Positions 1 to 9,043 of a DNA stretch of 64,000 nucleotides are shown here, piece by piece. A program made the position numbers and the translations under genes. The notes under the pieces were generated by a model that worked only from the letters and a program-made list of their open reading frames with translations, was not told the origin of the DNA and made no database searches. Position 1 is the first letter of the stretch, and each line of letters begins with the position of its first letter. The DNA is taken from positions 434,001-498,000 of the forward strand of contig NZ_VAJM01000004.1 of the NCBI RefSeq assembly GCF_005771675.1, written 5' to 3'. The stretch comes from Hymenobacter jeollabukensis (GTDB taxonomy: Bacteria; Bacteroidota; Bacteroidia; Cytophagales; Hymenobacteraceae).

Positions 1-350
1 GCTGGCCGAAAAACGCGTTGAAGTGGCGGTCGAGGCGTTCGGGCGGGCCGGTGCGGTAGGCGTCGTAGGTGGCGCGCCCGCCCTGGCTGAGCCAGCTCGG
101 GCTGACGTCTGCGGCGGCGGGCTGGGTGGCCATCCACGCGGCCGTCCACCAGTCGTGGTTGCCGGCCAGCCAGATGCTGTTCGGAATGGCCAGCAGCAGC
201 TCTACGCAGCGCGGCGTTTCGGGCCAGCCGTCGGCCACGTCGCCGAGCTGAATAAGCCGGTCGAGGCCCGGGCGGAAGGGGCTGCGCTCCAGCACCTGCG
301 CCAGGGCGCGGGCCGCGCCGTGGATGTCGCCGAGGACGTAGGTTTCCATG
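1..350 (-). CDS. Metallophosphoesterase (calcineurin-like), 3' end cut off by window
   Basis: About 116 N-terminal residues are present. The first metal-binding motif, GDIHG, lies near residue 8, GDVADG near residue 38, and GNHDWW near residue 63. Together these are the canonical ligand motifs of the calcineurin-like metallophosphatase fold, in the order seen in bacterial Ser/Thr protein phosphatases and Ap4A hydrolases of the PrpA/ApaH type. The protein should hydrolyse phosphoesters using a two-metal site; the substrate cannot be told. The start is the ATG at 350, right before the VLGDIHG strand, as is typical. There is no signal peptide, so it should be cytoplasmic. The C-terminal half, including the remaining metal-binding histidines, lies outside the window. 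Confidence 0.9.
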
Positions 351-421
351 GGTGGCTTTTACGCGGCTTCAGCAGCCGGGGCTGAGGCGGATGGTGCGCA
401 GCAGGCGTAACGGCAAAAGCA

Positions 422-1234
422 TCAGATGCGGCCCAATTGAAAGTCCTGGATCAGGCGCTGGGTTACGGCATGCAAGTGCGCCCGCCCGAGTTGCTCGTAA
501 GGCAGCAGCATGGCTTGCAAAAGCTCGACGGCTCGTTCGTGGCTCGTGGCCCAGGTGTGCCAGAATGCCTCTTTCAGGTAATACAACTGCGAGCCATACA
601 AGGCCTCGTTGCGGCAGTCATCGGCGAGTTGTTGAAAATCGGCGGCTTCATCAGCAGCACTCGGATTGTAAGAGCGGTGCCGGGTCCTGAAGTATTGGTC
701 GGGCGCAAATACGCCGACGCCATCCGAAGTCGGTTGCCAGTGCCAGCCCGCGCGAGCCGCTGGCTGCGCACGAAACTTAGCCTCAAAATACCGCCAGCGC
801 TGCTTTTGAGTGGCAATGGCTTCGAGCCCGAGCGTTTGCAGCAAACCAGCATACCGGGCACGAACGTCTGCATCTTCCTCAAGCAAATTTTGCCACAGCT
901 CCTGTGGGTTGTGGGCTAGCAAGATGGCGCCGTCGCTATCCATTGGGCAGATTTCCGCAGCCGGGTAGGATGGGTGGCCTTCCTCGTGCATCACGAAACC
1001 GTAGTGAATTCCGTCGCCACCGGTGCGGGCGAAAGGAAACAGCTCCGGCGGCGTCTGCGAGTACCGTAGCGAGTAACCACCAAGCTCTACTACGCCAAAC
1101 AGGTCCCAGGCAATATCCTCCAGTGTGGTGCCGTACGTGGATGCAGCAGCCTGAAGCTGGTACACGCCCGCCAGGAATTGGGCCGGCATTTCAGCGCCGA
1201 AATACGAGCGGGCATTTTGGGGAGTAATAAACAT
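422..1234 (-). CDS. Hypothetical protein, SMI1/KNR4 (SUKH)-like
   Basis: A soluble protein of about 270 residues without signal peptide or membrane segments. The N-terminal part carries a run of features seen in SUKH-superfamily proteins: PELFPFARTGGDG followed by HYGF and then the conserved ICPMDSDG segment. SUKH proteins are often immunity proteins against toxins, but many family members have unknown roles and no toxin gene is visible here. The reading frame continues upstream to 1276. I prefer the ATG at 1234 because the extra residues look unlike a protein N-terminus. Neighbours on both sides are unrelated, so context gives no hint. The SUKH assignment is tentative. Confidence 0.65.
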   Translation of the reverse strand: MFITPQNARSYFGAEMPAQFLAGVYQLQAAASTYGTTLEDIAWDLFGVVELGGYSLRYSQTPPELFPFARTGGDGIHYGFVMHEEGHPSYPAAEICPMDSDGAILLAHNPQELWQNLLEEDADVRARYAGLLQTLGLEAIATQKQRWRYFEAKFRAQPAARAGWHWQPTSDGVGVFAPDQYFRTRHRSYNPSAADEAADFQQLADDCRNEALYGSQLYYLKEAFWHTWATSHERAVELLQAMLLPYEQLGRAHLHAVTQRLIQDFQLGRI

Positions 1235-1507
1235 AGAGCGGAAAAATAGCCGGTAAGAATTACGCGCCGAAGCCACGGCAGCAACTGCCGCGCCGCCCGC
1301 GCCCGGCAGCTCAGCCAGAAACCGAGCAGAACACCTATAACATGATCATGCGAGGGGTGCAACCCGCTCCTGCAACGCGTGTCTAGATGAAGTGAGTTAT
1401 ATTGGAGCTAAGTTGCGCCACTCCGGGCCGGCCGGTTTGCCTCCGGCCCGCGCATACTTACGGTTCTCCCGCCCGCATCCTCGTTTCCGCTTTTTCCCGC
1501 CCACCGC

Positions 1508-3652
1508 ATGGCGCCTTTTCGCTCTTCCCTCGGTTTCTTCTCGGTGCTGCTGCCGGGCTTTCTGCTGACCATTCCCGGCTCCTTCACCCCGCACGCGGCA
1601 GCCCCGGCCGACGGCGTGCCGCCCCAAAAAAAGCAGGTGCTGCTCGGCACCGTGGCCCAGGGCATGACGGTGGCCCACGTACAGCCCGAGCAAATCGACG
1701 ACGCCTTCTCGCGCCGCGTGTACGCGCTCTACCTCAAGCGCCTCGACGCGGGCAAGAAATTCCTGCTGCAGAGCGACATCAAGCAGCTGCAGCGCTACGA
1801 AACCGGCATCGACAACGAGGTGAAGCAGGGCAAGAGCGAGTTTCTGGACCTGAGCACCAAGCTCATCAACCAGCGCCAGCGCGAGGCCCAGACCATCTAC
1901 CGCGAGCTGCTGGCCCAGCCCTTCGACTTCACGGTCCAGGAAACCTTCGAAACCGACACCGACAAGCTCAGCTACCCCGCCGACGAGGCCGGACGCCGTG
2001 ACCTGTGGCGCCGCCTGCTCAAGTACCAGACCATGACGCGCCTCTCGGAGCTGATGGACGAGCAGGAGCGGCAGCAGACCAAGGCCCTGGCCGCCGCCGG
2101 CGCCAAGCCCTCCGACGCCACCATGTCGGCCCCGGTGCGCACCGCCGCCCAGCTGGAGGTCGATGCCCGCAAGCAGGTGCTGAAGTACTACGACGAGTAC
2201 TTCAACGACCTGCTGCAGACCGACGAGGCCGACCGCCTGACCGCCTTTGCCAACACCATTGCTAATACCTTCGACCCGCACTCGGAGTACTTCGCGCCCA
2301 AGGACAAAACCAACTTCGACATTGCCGTGACCGGCCGCCTCGAGGGCACCGGCGCCCAGATGGGGGAGAAGGACGGCCAGATCCTCGTCACCTACATCGT
2401 GCCGGGCTCGGCCTCGCACCGCCAGGGCGAGCTGAAGGCCGGCGACGTGGTGCAGCGCGTGGGCCAGGGCGCCGCCGAGCCGGTAGCCGTGGAGGGCATG
2501 CGCCTCGATAAAGTGGTGCAGATGATCCGGGGCAAGAAGGGCACGGAGGTGCGCCTGACGGTGAAAAAGCCCGACGGCAGCGTCAAGGTCATTCCCATTA
2601 TCCGCGACATCGTGGTCATCGAGGAAACCTACGCGCAGTCGGCCGTCATCAACGAGGGCGGCAAGAAAATCGGTTACATCCTGCTGCCCAGCTTCTACGC
2701 CGACTTCAACCGCAACGGCGGGCGCAACTCGGCCCAGGACGTGCGCCAGGAGCTGGAAAAGCTCAAGGCCCAGAACGTGCAGGGCGTGGTGCTCGATCTG
2801 CGCTTCAACGGCGGCGGCTCCCTCTACGACGCGGCCGAAATGGCCGGCCTCTTCGTGCCCGGCGGGCCCATGGTGCAGGTGAAAAGCCGGCAGCGCGCCG
2901 CCGAACTGGTGAGCGACCCGGACGGCAGCACCCAGTACGACGGCCCGCTGGTGGTGCTGGTGAACCGCTACAGCGCCTCGGCCTCCGAAATCCTGGCCGG
3001 GGCCATTCAGGACTACCAGCGCGGCGTCATCATGGGCAACACCACTTACGGCAAGGCCACGGTGCAGCGCGTGTTCGAGCTCGACGACATGATGAACCCC
3101 GAGCTGGCGGCCTACAAGCCCTTCGGCTCGCTGAAAATGACCATCCAGAAGTACTACCGCGTGACGGGCTCCAGCCCCCAGTTCAAGGGCGTCACGCCCG
3201 ACATCATGGTGCCCGACGCCTACAGCACCCTGGCCGACGGCGAGCAGGACACCGACTACCCGCTGCCCTGGGACGAAATCACGCCGGCCAAGTTCCAGCC
3301 CTGGACCGCCGCCCCGCCTGTGGCCAAGCTCAAAGCCGCCAGCAACGCCCGCGTGGCCGCCAACCCCTCGTTCCGCCTGCTCACCGACGCGGTGCAGACC
3401 ATGGCCAAGCGCCGCGAGGAAACCCGCGAGTCGCTGAGCCTAGCCAGCTACCGCGCCCAGCAGAAGGAAGGCCGCGCCCTGAACGAGAAGTTCAAAACCA
3501 TTCAGCAGCAGACCGCCGCCCTGAACGTGACGGCCCTGACCGCCGCCCCGGCCGATAGTGTGCAGAATGGCCGCTCCCAGCGCTTCATCGCCCCGCTGCG
3601 CAAGGACCTGACGCTGCGCGAAGCCGTAGCCGTGCTGCAGGACGAGTTGTAG
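1508..3652 (+). CDS. prc: Carboxy-terminal processing (tail-specific) protease, S41 family
   Basis: A 714-residue protein with an N-terminal signal peptide ending near residue 33, so it should act in the periplasm, trimming or degrading proteins from their C-terminus. An N-terminal Tsp-type helical region precedes a PDZ domain at roughly residues 280-365, and the S41 catalytic domain follows. The serine sits in SASASEIL (about 487) and the lysine in YGKATVQ (about 514), the Ser-Lys dyad of this family. The long C-terminal region resembles the DUF3340-type extension of E. coli Prc. A second copy lies at 23759-25897 on the other strand. This copy has a one-residue shorter loop before the catalytic lysine and Ala instead of Gly after it. 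It is followed by a strong terminator. Confidence 0.93.
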   Translation: MAPFRSSLGFFSVLLPGFLLTIPGSFTPHAAAPADGVPPQKKQVLLGTVAQGMTVAHVQPEQIDDAFSRRVYALYLKRLDAGKKFLLQSDIKQLQRYETGIDNEVKQGKSEFLDLSTKLINQRQREAQTIYRELLAQPFDFTVQETFETDTDKLSYPADEAGRRDLWRRLLKYQTMTRLSELMDEQERQQTKALAAAGAKPSDATMSAPVRTAAQLEVDARKQVLKYYDEYFNDLLQTDEADRLTAFANTIANTFDPHSEYFAPKDKTNFDIAVTGRLEGTGAQMGEKDGQILVTYIVPGSASHRQGELKAGDVVQRVGQGAAEPVAVEGMRLDKVVQMIRGKKGTEVRLTVKKPDGSVKVIPIIRDIVVIEETYAQSAVINEGGKKIGYILLPSFYADFNRNGGRNSAQDVRQELEKLKAQNVQGVVLDLRFNGGGSLYDAAEMAGLFVPGGPMVQVKSRQRAAELVSDPDGSTQYDGPLVVLVNRYSASASEILAGAIQDYQRGVIMGNTTYGKATVQRVFELDDMMNPELAAYKPFGSLKMTIQKYYRVTGSSPQFKGVTPDIMVPDAYSTLADGEQDTDYPLPWDEITPAKFQPWTAAPPVAKLKAASNARVAANPSFRLLTDAVQTMAKRREETRESLSLASYRAQQKEGRALNEKFKTIQQQTAALNVTALTAAPADSVQNGRSQRFIAPLRKDLTLREAVAVLQDEL

Positions 3653-3673
3653 CCGCTGCTACCCATTCATGAA

Positions 3674-3709
3674 AAACGCCCCGCCGCGAAGCTTCGCGGC
3701 GGGGCGTTT
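3674..3709. terminator. Intrinsic terminator between convergent genes
   Basis: A near-perfect GC-rich hairpin (AAACGCCCCGCCGCGAAG and its complement) with short A and T flanks. It lies 22 bp after prc and 24 bp before the stop of the convergent YiaA-like gene, so it can serve both. Confidence 0.85.
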
Positions 3710-3733
3710 GACGTTTGTGGGAAAGCGAATCGA

Positions 3734-4177
3734 CTACGCCTCCTGCTCCACACGCGGGCGTTCCTCCACGCGGCGCGGCTCCTTGTCGTCGCCGGGGCGG
3801 TGGTTGTCGCGGGTGTTTTTCTGCACGGCAATGGCGGCAAACAAACTCAGGGTAAACGACATGGCGTAGAAGCCCTTTTCGCTGAGCGTGAGGGTGGCAT
3901 TCCACAGGCCTACTATCAGCAGCACCACGCACAGCACCGTGGAAAACCAGCTGATGGCGTAGTACAGGTTGGTCACCGGAATGCCTTCCAGCCGGTCGCG
4001 CACGCTCTTCTGCACCGAAATGGCGGCGAACAGCCCGTACATGAGCACGGCGAAGTAGTAGCCCTTCTCATTCAGAGCCATCTGGGCATTCCACAGCCCG
4101 ACGATGTAGGCCAGCATACCGATGAGCAGGGCGGCCCAGGAGGCACCGACGAAAGCGGAAGAGGGTTGTTGGTTCAT
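3734..4177 (-). CDS. YiaA/YiaB-family inner membrane protein
   Basis: A 147-residue membrane protein built from two homologous halves. Each has a pair of hydrophobic helices and the shared signature VGLWNA followed by LxEKGxY and then FAAIxVQK, near residues 26-58 and 85-120. This is the two-helix duplication of the YiaA/YiaB family of enterobacteria, whose function is poorly known. The C-terminal 25 residues are highly charged (Arg, Glu, Asp) and probably cytoplasmic. It is transcribed alone toward prc, with the shared terminator between them. Confidence 0.85.
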   Translation of the reverse strand: MNQQPSSAFVGASWAALLIGMLAYIVGLWNAQMALNEKGYYFAVLMYGLFAAISVQKSVRDRLEGIPVTNLYYAISWFSTVLCVVLLIVGLWNATLTLSEKGFYAMSFTLSLFAAIAVQKNTRDNHRPGDDKEPRRVEERPRVEQEA

Positions 4178-4264
4178 GGCAGCGCAGTTGCGGCGGAAAC
4201 AGGATTACGTCCGCCAGTTGACATTAGTACGGGCTAATATACTGGCTCAGACGCGCCGACGCTT

Positions 4265-4296
4265 CGCCAAAAGCCCGGTGTATCTGACTTTTGGCG
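4265..4296 (-). terminator. Hairpin after the 4322-5056 lipoprotein gene
   Basis: Inverted repeat CGCCAAAAG / CTTTTGGCG separated by 14 bases, 26 bp downstream of the stop on the minus strand. There is no strong T-run, so terminator function is likely but not certain. Confidence 0.5.
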
Positions 4297-4321
4297 AGGC
4301 GCCTACGAGGACTGCCGCCTG

Positions 4322-5056
4322 CTAGCGCAGCAGCGGAATTTCGCGCTCCTGCACCACCACCGTGTCGCCGGTGCCGAGCAGGCTTGGCAGGGTTTCGCTC
4401 AGCATATTCCACTCGCCCGTGTAGGCCGTCTGGCAGCCGCCCGACTGCACCAGGTAGCTGAACAGCGGAATCGACAGATCCTTCGCCCGGGCCTTGAGCA
4501 CGCGCACGCGGCGCACCTGGCAGTACTGCGAATAGCCCGTCACCGGCGGCATGGCCTGGCAGGTTTTGTCGTGGCGGGCCTGGAGCACCGCCTCGGCCAG
4601 CTGGTTGACGCGCGTCATGCAGCCCGTGGTGATAGGCATCATCACGCGGGCCGTGTCCAGCTGCCTGAGCAGGAGGGCACCGGGCGTCCGGTCGGTTATT
4701 TCGGTGCGGATGCTGTCGACGGAGGTGGGCGTGGTGGTGGTGAGCGTGGCGCGGTTGGCGCTGCGGAACGTCAGCGTGAGCGTGGTGTTGCCGACGGGCA
4801 CGTCGGTGTGCGAGAAGTAGCCGGCCGCCCAGGGCCGGCGGGCCAGGAATCGGTCCACCTGAGCCTTGTTGTTGATGACCCCGTTCTGGGTATATATCAG
4901 GATGGGGCTGGAGGCATAGATGGTGGGCCCGGTGTGGTAGCGGCCCGTCGCGTCGTACCGGATTACCAGGTCATCGAAGCTCTCGTTGGGAACGTCGTGG
5001 CAGTTGGTCAGCAGCAGGGCCGTGGCCGCCAGGGTGAGGGAGGTGAGTAAGCGCAT
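4322..5056 (-). CDS. Hypothetical lipoprotein
   Basis: A 244-residue protein beginning with a short hydrophobic signal and the lipobox LLTNC (Cys19), so it should be a lipid-anchored envelope protein. Four further cysteines lie in the C-terminal half (for example QYCQVRRVR and GGCQTAYTGEW) and could form disulfides in the periplasm. No domain that I recognise is present. It is transcribed alone, with a hairpin behind it and the SDR gene's terminator in front. Confidence 0.75.
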   Translation of the reverse strand: MRLLTSLTLAATALLLTNCHDVPNESFDDLVIRYDATGRYHTGPTIYASSPILIYTQNGVINNKAQVDRFLARRPWAAGYFSHTDVPVGNTTLTLTFRSANRATLTTTTPTSVDSIRTEITDRTPGALLLRQLDTARVMMPITTGCMTRVNQLAEAVLQARHDKTCQAMPPVTGYSQYCQVRRVRVLKARAKDLSIPLFSYLVQSGGCQTAYTGEWNMLSETLPSLLGTGDTVVVQEREIPLLR

Positions 5057-5175
5057 TTCGCGGATAGTAATGAGTACGGCAGCAATGGAGGCTGTAAAGA
5101 TAGCACCGCCCGCGCCCGGGCAACGCCTGGTAAGTCGGTTGGATCGGTAGGCGCTTTTGAGGGTGGAGCCGCTAA

Positions 5176-5208
5176 AAAAGCCCGCCCGTATCGTACGGGC
5201 GGGCTTTT
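5176..5208 (-). terminator. Intrinsic terminator of the SDR gene
   Basis: A perfect 15-bp stem (AAAAGCCCGCCCGTA) with a 3-base loop, 21 bp downstream of the SDR stop. It is flanked by A and T runs, so it can work in both directions. Confidence 0.9.
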
Positions 5209-5228
5209 CTGTATGAGTTGCGTGCCGC

Positions 5229-6038
5229 CTACTTGGCGCTTTCGTCGCCGTCGACGGGCTTGCTCTCGGTGTGCACCTTGGCCGCCACCAGCTCGTCGGG
5301 AATCACGTTGCTGGCCGTCACCTGCACCTTGTTCATCAGGCCCGAAATGACGCGGTTCTGGCCGGCCATCAGGGCCTTGTAGCCGTCCTTGGCCACGTCG
5401 GCGGGCTGCATCATGCCTTTCTTCTCGGCCACGTTTTCGGCGCGGGTCATGTCGGCCTTGTTGAAGAAGTCGGTGTCGGTCAGGCCGGGCAGCAGGTTGG
5501 TGATGGTGACCTTGCTGTCCTTGTTTTCCTCCTGGATAGAAGTCGCGAAGGAGTTGACGAAGGCCTTGGTGGCGTGGTAGACGGCCTGCAGCGGGCCGGG
5601 CAGCTGCCCGGCAATGCTGCCCACCAGCAAAATCTTGCCCTCCTGGCGAGCCAGCATTTCCTGCAGGTAGAGCTTGGTCAGGGCCACGTAGGCGCCGCAG
5701 TTGAGCTGAATGATGTCCAGCTCGCGCTGAATGTCGGTGGTGTCGAAGGTGCCGTACTGGCCCTGCCCGGCGTCGTTCACCAGGATGTCGACCCGCAGGC
5801 CCTGGCCCTTGACTTCGTCGTAGAGCTCGAACGGGGCCTCGCGCCGGAACAGGTCCTTGGCAATGGTGGTGACCTGCACGCCGTACTGCTGCTTGATTTC
5901 CTGGGCCGTCTGGGCCAGCTCCTGCTCGTTGCGGGCGACCAGGATGAGGTTGTGCTTGTCCTGCGCGAAGCAGTTGGCCAGCTCGCGGCCGATGCCGCTG
6001 GTGCCGCCCGTAATCAGGGCCGTTTGGGTGGTTGCCAT
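5229..6038 (-). CDS. Short-chain dehydrogenase/reductase (SDR)
   Basis: A 269-residue classical SDR. The nucleotide-binding motif TGGTSGIG is at about residues 11-18, the structural motif NDAG at about 89-92, the catalytic serine in VGSIAG near 139, and the YxxxK pair in YHATK at about 154-158. It should be an NAD(P)H-dependent oxidoreductase of the cytoplasm. The DltE-like layout (LLVGS then LPGPLQAVYHATK) is common in general-purpose SDRs, so the substrate cannot be inferred. The C-terminal tail past residue 245 is acidic and probably disordered. It has its own terminator and appears monocistronic. Confidence 0.93.
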   Translation of the reverse strand: MATTQTALITGGTSGIGRELANCFAQDKHNLILVARNEQELAQTAQEIKQQYGVQVTTIAKDLFRREAPFELYDEVKGQGLRVDILVNDAGQGQYGTFDTTDIQRELDIIQLNCGAYVALTKLYLQEMLARQEGKILLVGSIAGQLPGPLQAVYHATKAFVNSFATSIQEENKDSKVTITNLLPGLTDTDFFNKADMTRAENVAEKKGMMQPADVAKDGYKALMAGQNRVISGLMNKVQVTASNVIPDELVAAKVHTESKPVDGDESAK

Positions 6039-6129
6039 GATGGAATAAGGACGTTTGGTTGTAGCTACAGCCTAACGCACCAGTTCGCACCCCGGTTATG
6101 GTCGGGCTTGGCCGAAGTTCAGCCCGCTG

Positions 6130-7143
6130 CTACTTCTTCTGCAGGTACACCAGCGTCGACTGGTTGGAGGGGCCGTATTTGTCGTTGATCAGGAAGTAGC
6201 CCTCCTTGTAGCCCGCCAGGCCTTCCCAGTTGTAGGTCATGTATTCGGCGGGCAGCTCCATCAGCGGCTTCCAGCTCAGCTTGCCGCCCTTGTAGCGCAC
6301 GCTGATGAGGCGGCAGTAGTTTTTGTAGCCGCTGCCTTCCTGCACGAGGCGGGCGTTGGCATCCCCGGCGGCGGGGCGGTACACGGCGTCGTCGTCGCCC
6401 TTGTAGAAGTAGTTGATGGCCGTGAAGCGGTCCGGGCCCACGCTCACCATGTCCGTCACGCGGAAGGGCAGGCGGGCCACCGGCACGTAGCGCGGCACCT
6501 CGCCCGAGGCCGTGGTGGGCACCTCGAAGGCGTAGTTGTCGCGGGCGAAGTAGTTGTACTCAAATAGGGCCAGCACCTGCTGGTGGTAGCCGACCAGCGA
6601 CTCGAAGCCCGCGTTGTGCACGTGGGTGCCGTTGGTGGGCGCGGGCTTGGGCAGCGGCACCAGGTAGCCCGGGTCGAGGCTGATGCGGGTGGCGGCGTCG
6701 TCCACCGTGCCCCGGATCAGGTAGCAGTAGGCCGAGGGCGTGGTGGTTTCGATGGACATGTAGGCCACGTCGCCGAGCATAGTCAGGCCCTCCAGCCCCT
6801 CGTAGGTTTGCCCGGCGCTGTCGAGTCGGGCGCGCACCTGCTCCAGGCCCTGAATGGCGTACTTCTTATAGGCCAGCTCCCGGGTCTTGTCGGTGAGCTG
6901 CTGGTCGACGCTGGCCAGGTCCACGGCGTACACCTTGGCCTCGGCCCGCTCCTGCAGTCGGCTTTCGGAGAGTAGCAGCAGCTGCGCGCCGCGCAGGTAC
7001 AGGCCCGAAAACTGGTTGTTCTTGTCGGCCAGCTCGCGGGGCAGCGTGAGGGTGCGGAGGTTGAACGGGGTCTTCTGGGCCAGGGCCAGGGTGGCGGGCA
7101 AGCTCAGAAGGAGGAGAAGAACGAGGCGCTTCAGGGGCGACAT
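6130..7143 (-). CDS. Secreted hypothetical protein, possibly esterase-like/phytase-type propeller
   Basis: A 337-residue protein starting at the ATG at 7143, chosen because it opens directly into a clean signal peptide with an ALAQ cleavage site. The open frame extends further upstream but reads as non-protein. The mature part contains repeated strands such as LYLRGAQLLLLSESRLQ, GLEGLTMLGDVAYMSIE and YNWEGLAGYKEGYFLINDK. These resemble the acidic EGL segments of periplasmic beta-propeller proteins with esterase-like or phytase-like activity. That assignment is tentative, and no catalytic site is certain. It is transcribed alone toward the SDR gene. Confidence 0.7.
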   Translation of the reverse strand: MSPLKRLVLLLLLSLPATLALAQKTPFNLRTLTLPRELADKNNQFSGLYLRGAQLLLLSESRLQERAEAKVYAVDLASVDQQLTDKTRELAYKKYAIQGLEQVRARLDSAGQTYEGLEGLTMLGDVAYMSIETTTPSAYCYLIRGTVDDAATRISLDPGYLVPLPKPAPTNGTHVHNAGFESLVGYHQQVLALFEYNYFARDNYAFEVPTTASGEVPRYVPVARLPFRVTDMVSVGPDRFTAINYFYKGDDDAVYRPAAGDANARLVQEGSGYKNYCRLISVRYKGGKLSWKPLMELPAEYMTYNWEGLAGYKEGYFLINDKYGPSNQSTLVYLQKK

Positions 7144-7377
7144 ACGGCAAACGGATAGGTAACACGCCCGCGACGAGGGGCGGCGCAACACAAAGATGGG
7201 CAGGGAAGGGCGTTGTCGAGTGCGGCAACGGTCCTTGTCTCGCCTAACCGCCCCGCCGGCCATGCGAAGGCGGCATCTGCGTGGCTGGTGGTTGCTCGGC
7301 CCCGGTTGGTACGGAATCAGACCGGCCCGCTGGGGTGCTTTCTGGCCGGTAAGACGTGGGACCGGCTAAAAATAAAC

Positions 7378-7417
7378 GCCGCTCCTGACTGCTCGCGCAG
7401 GAGCACTCAGGAGCGGC
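7378..7417 (-). terminator. Intrinsic terminator of the PRISE-type reductase gene
   Basis: An 11-bp outer stem (GCCGCTCCTGA / TCAGGAGCGGC) enclosing a smaller GCTC/GAGC hairpin, 22 bp after the stop on the minus strand. It is followed on that strand by a short T-containing tail. Confidence 0.75.
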
Positions 7418-7439
7418 GCACGGGCAGCCGAGCAGTCGG

Positions 7440-8519
7440 CTACGGAATCAGGCGGTCGGCGCGCAGCTGCTCGAACAGGTCGAAAAACGAGTCCTCCGTG
7501 GACTGGTACAACAGGAAGCCCCGCTTCCGGCTTTTCGTCATGTCGGTCATCACCTCCAGCGGCCGGCCCAGGTCCAGGTCGGTGTGCCAGGGCGAGGTCA
7601 GGCGGTTCAGGTCGGGCTCGGCCAGGCCGTGGCGCTCGGCAATGGCGCGCCACAAATCGGCGTCATTGGCCAGCTCGGCTTCCAGGGGGCGCACGGCGCC
7701 GTCGAAGCCCGCCGCCTCCACGCCGAACCAGGCGGCCAGCCGCGGCCACAGCCAGCTCCAGCGGAACACGTCCCCGTTGACGATGTTGAAGGCTTCGTTG
7801 CGAGCGGCGTCGGTGGTGGCGGCCCACACCAGCTGCTTGGCCAGCACGCGGGCGTCGGTCACGTCGGAGAGGCCGTTCCACTGGGCTTCGGAGCCCGGAA
7901 ACTGAAACTTGCGCCCAGTCTCCTTGCAGATGGTGGCGTACACGGCCAGCGTGGTGCCCATGTTCATCTGGTTGCCCACGGCCTTGCCGATGACGGTGTG
8001 CGGGCGGTGGATGCTCCACGTAAACCCGTCGCGGGCCGCCGCGGCGTACACCTCGTCTTCCTGGGCGTAGTAGAAGTTGTCGAGGGCCAGGCGGGGCTGC
8101 TCCTCGCGCAGGGGCGTGAGCGGCAGCGTGCCGCTTTTGGCGTAGGCATCGAAGGGCCCGAGGTAGTGCTTCAGCCCGGTCACCAGCGCCACGTGCTGCA
8201 CCGTGCCCTTCGGCGAGAGGGCCGCGAGCAGGTTGCGCACCATGCCGGCGTTGACGCGGATGTTCTCGGCCTCCGTGTCCTGGCGCAGCCAGCTGGTGAT
8301 AAACACGTGGGTGGGCTGCACCTCGGCCAGGGCCGCGGCCAGGCCGGCCGGGTCCAGCAAATCGGCCGCTACCGGGCGCAGGCCGGCCACGTCGGTGCCG
8401 GGGTTGCGGGCCAGGCCGTAGGTAATCCAGCCGCCCCGCAGCAGCTCCTGGGCCAGGTTGCTGCCGATGATGCCGCTTGCGCCCACGACCAAGGCAATAT
8501 TATTGGAGTCAGAAGTCAT
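7440..8519 (-). CDS. NAD(P)-dependent SDR of the PRISE (progesterone 5-beta-reductase/iridoid synthase-like) type
   Basis: A 359-residue atypical SDR. The glycine-rich motif is GASGIIGSNL near residue 13. NFYYAQED near residue 147 replaces the usual YxxxK, as in plant progesterone 5-beta-reductases and their bacterial relatives, which reduce activated C=C bonds. TGLKHYLGPF (about 112) and WSIHRPHTVIG (about 167) are also conserved in that group. The protein has no signal peptide and should be cytoplasmic. It is transcribed alone, with its own terminator. Substrate is unknown. Confidence 0.88.
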   Translation of the reverse strand: MTSDSNNIALVVGASGIIGSNLAQELLRGGWITYGLARNPGTDVAGLRPVAADLLDPAGLAAALAEVQPTHVFITSWLRQDTEAENIRVNAGMVRNLLAALSPKGTVQHVALVTGLKHYLGPFDAYAKSGTLPLTPLREEQPRLALDNFYYAQEDEVYAAAARDGFTWSIHRPHTVIGKAVGNQMNMGTTLAVYATICKETGRKFQFPGSEAQWNGLSDVTDARVLAKQLVWAATTDAARNEAFNIVNGDVFRWSWLWPRLAAWFGVEAAGFDGAVRPLEAELANDADLWRAIAERHGLAEPDLNRLTSPWHTDLDLGRPLEVMTDMTKSRKRGFLLYQSTEDSFFDLFEQLRADRLIP

Positions 8520-8678
8520 GATGCTGTTCGAGGCTGTACCGGCACGGAATTGCGCGGTAGAAGCCTTGGGAACAGCTGAAGCCGGGAATGGTTGCCGGTG
8601 GGTGGCTACCGAACGCCGCTCAACGGGCCATCGAAGGCCGGTACGCCGCGGGCCGCCGCCTGCGGATTGCCCGGCATG

Positions 8679-8942
8679 TCAGGCCAGCACGATGCGCTTC
8701 GGGGCCATTTCCACCGCGTAATCCTGGATTACCTGCCGCAGAATCTGCATGTCGCGGGGGCAGCAGCGGGCAAACTCCTCCCAGTTGGTCAGGGTAAGCT
8801 GCTCCGGCATTTCCACGATGGCCACAACGGAGTCCCAGAAAGCGTCCCAGCTCGGGCCGTACCAGTCTTCAAAGCCCAGCTGCTCCTTGAACAGTTGGTG
8901 AATGGCGGCTTTGCTGGTGATGCCGGTCAGGTCGAGAGTCAT
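8679..8942 (-). CDS. Barstar-family (barnase inhibitor-like) protein, orphan
   Basis: An 87-residue acidic protein with the barstar layout. An N-terminal helix (SKAAIHQLFKEQLGF) is followed by YGPSWDAFWDSVV, the loop and helix that barstar uses to plug the barnase active site, then a strand LTLTNWEEF and a C-terminal helix and strand. Barstar folds inhibit guanyl-specific ribonucleases. Here I see no ribonuclease, YeeF/CdiA-type toxin or secretion gene nearby, so the partner is unknown or lost. The upstream gap holds the 42-bp palindrome array. Confidence 0.85.
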   Translation of the reverse strand: MTLDLTGITSKAAIHQLFKEQLGFEDWYGPSWDAFWDSVVAIVEMPEQLTLTNWEEFARCCPRDMQILRQVIQDYAVEMAPKRIVLA

Positions 8943-9043
8943 GGCAGATGAAGGAACATTGGGTCAGCTAGTACGGTTGCAGCCGCTTCGGAGTCGGGTG
9001 CCGCCCCCGTTTCGGCGGCGTACCGGATGCAACGCCCCCTGCG

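Noticed and set aside
1397-2419. Long open frame on the minus strand across the first prc gene
   Set aside because: A GC-rich shadow of prc with a Gly/Leu/Val/His-rich composition typical of antisense frames. Similar shadows over lysS, clpC, aroA, the M28 peptidase and copA were also dropped.
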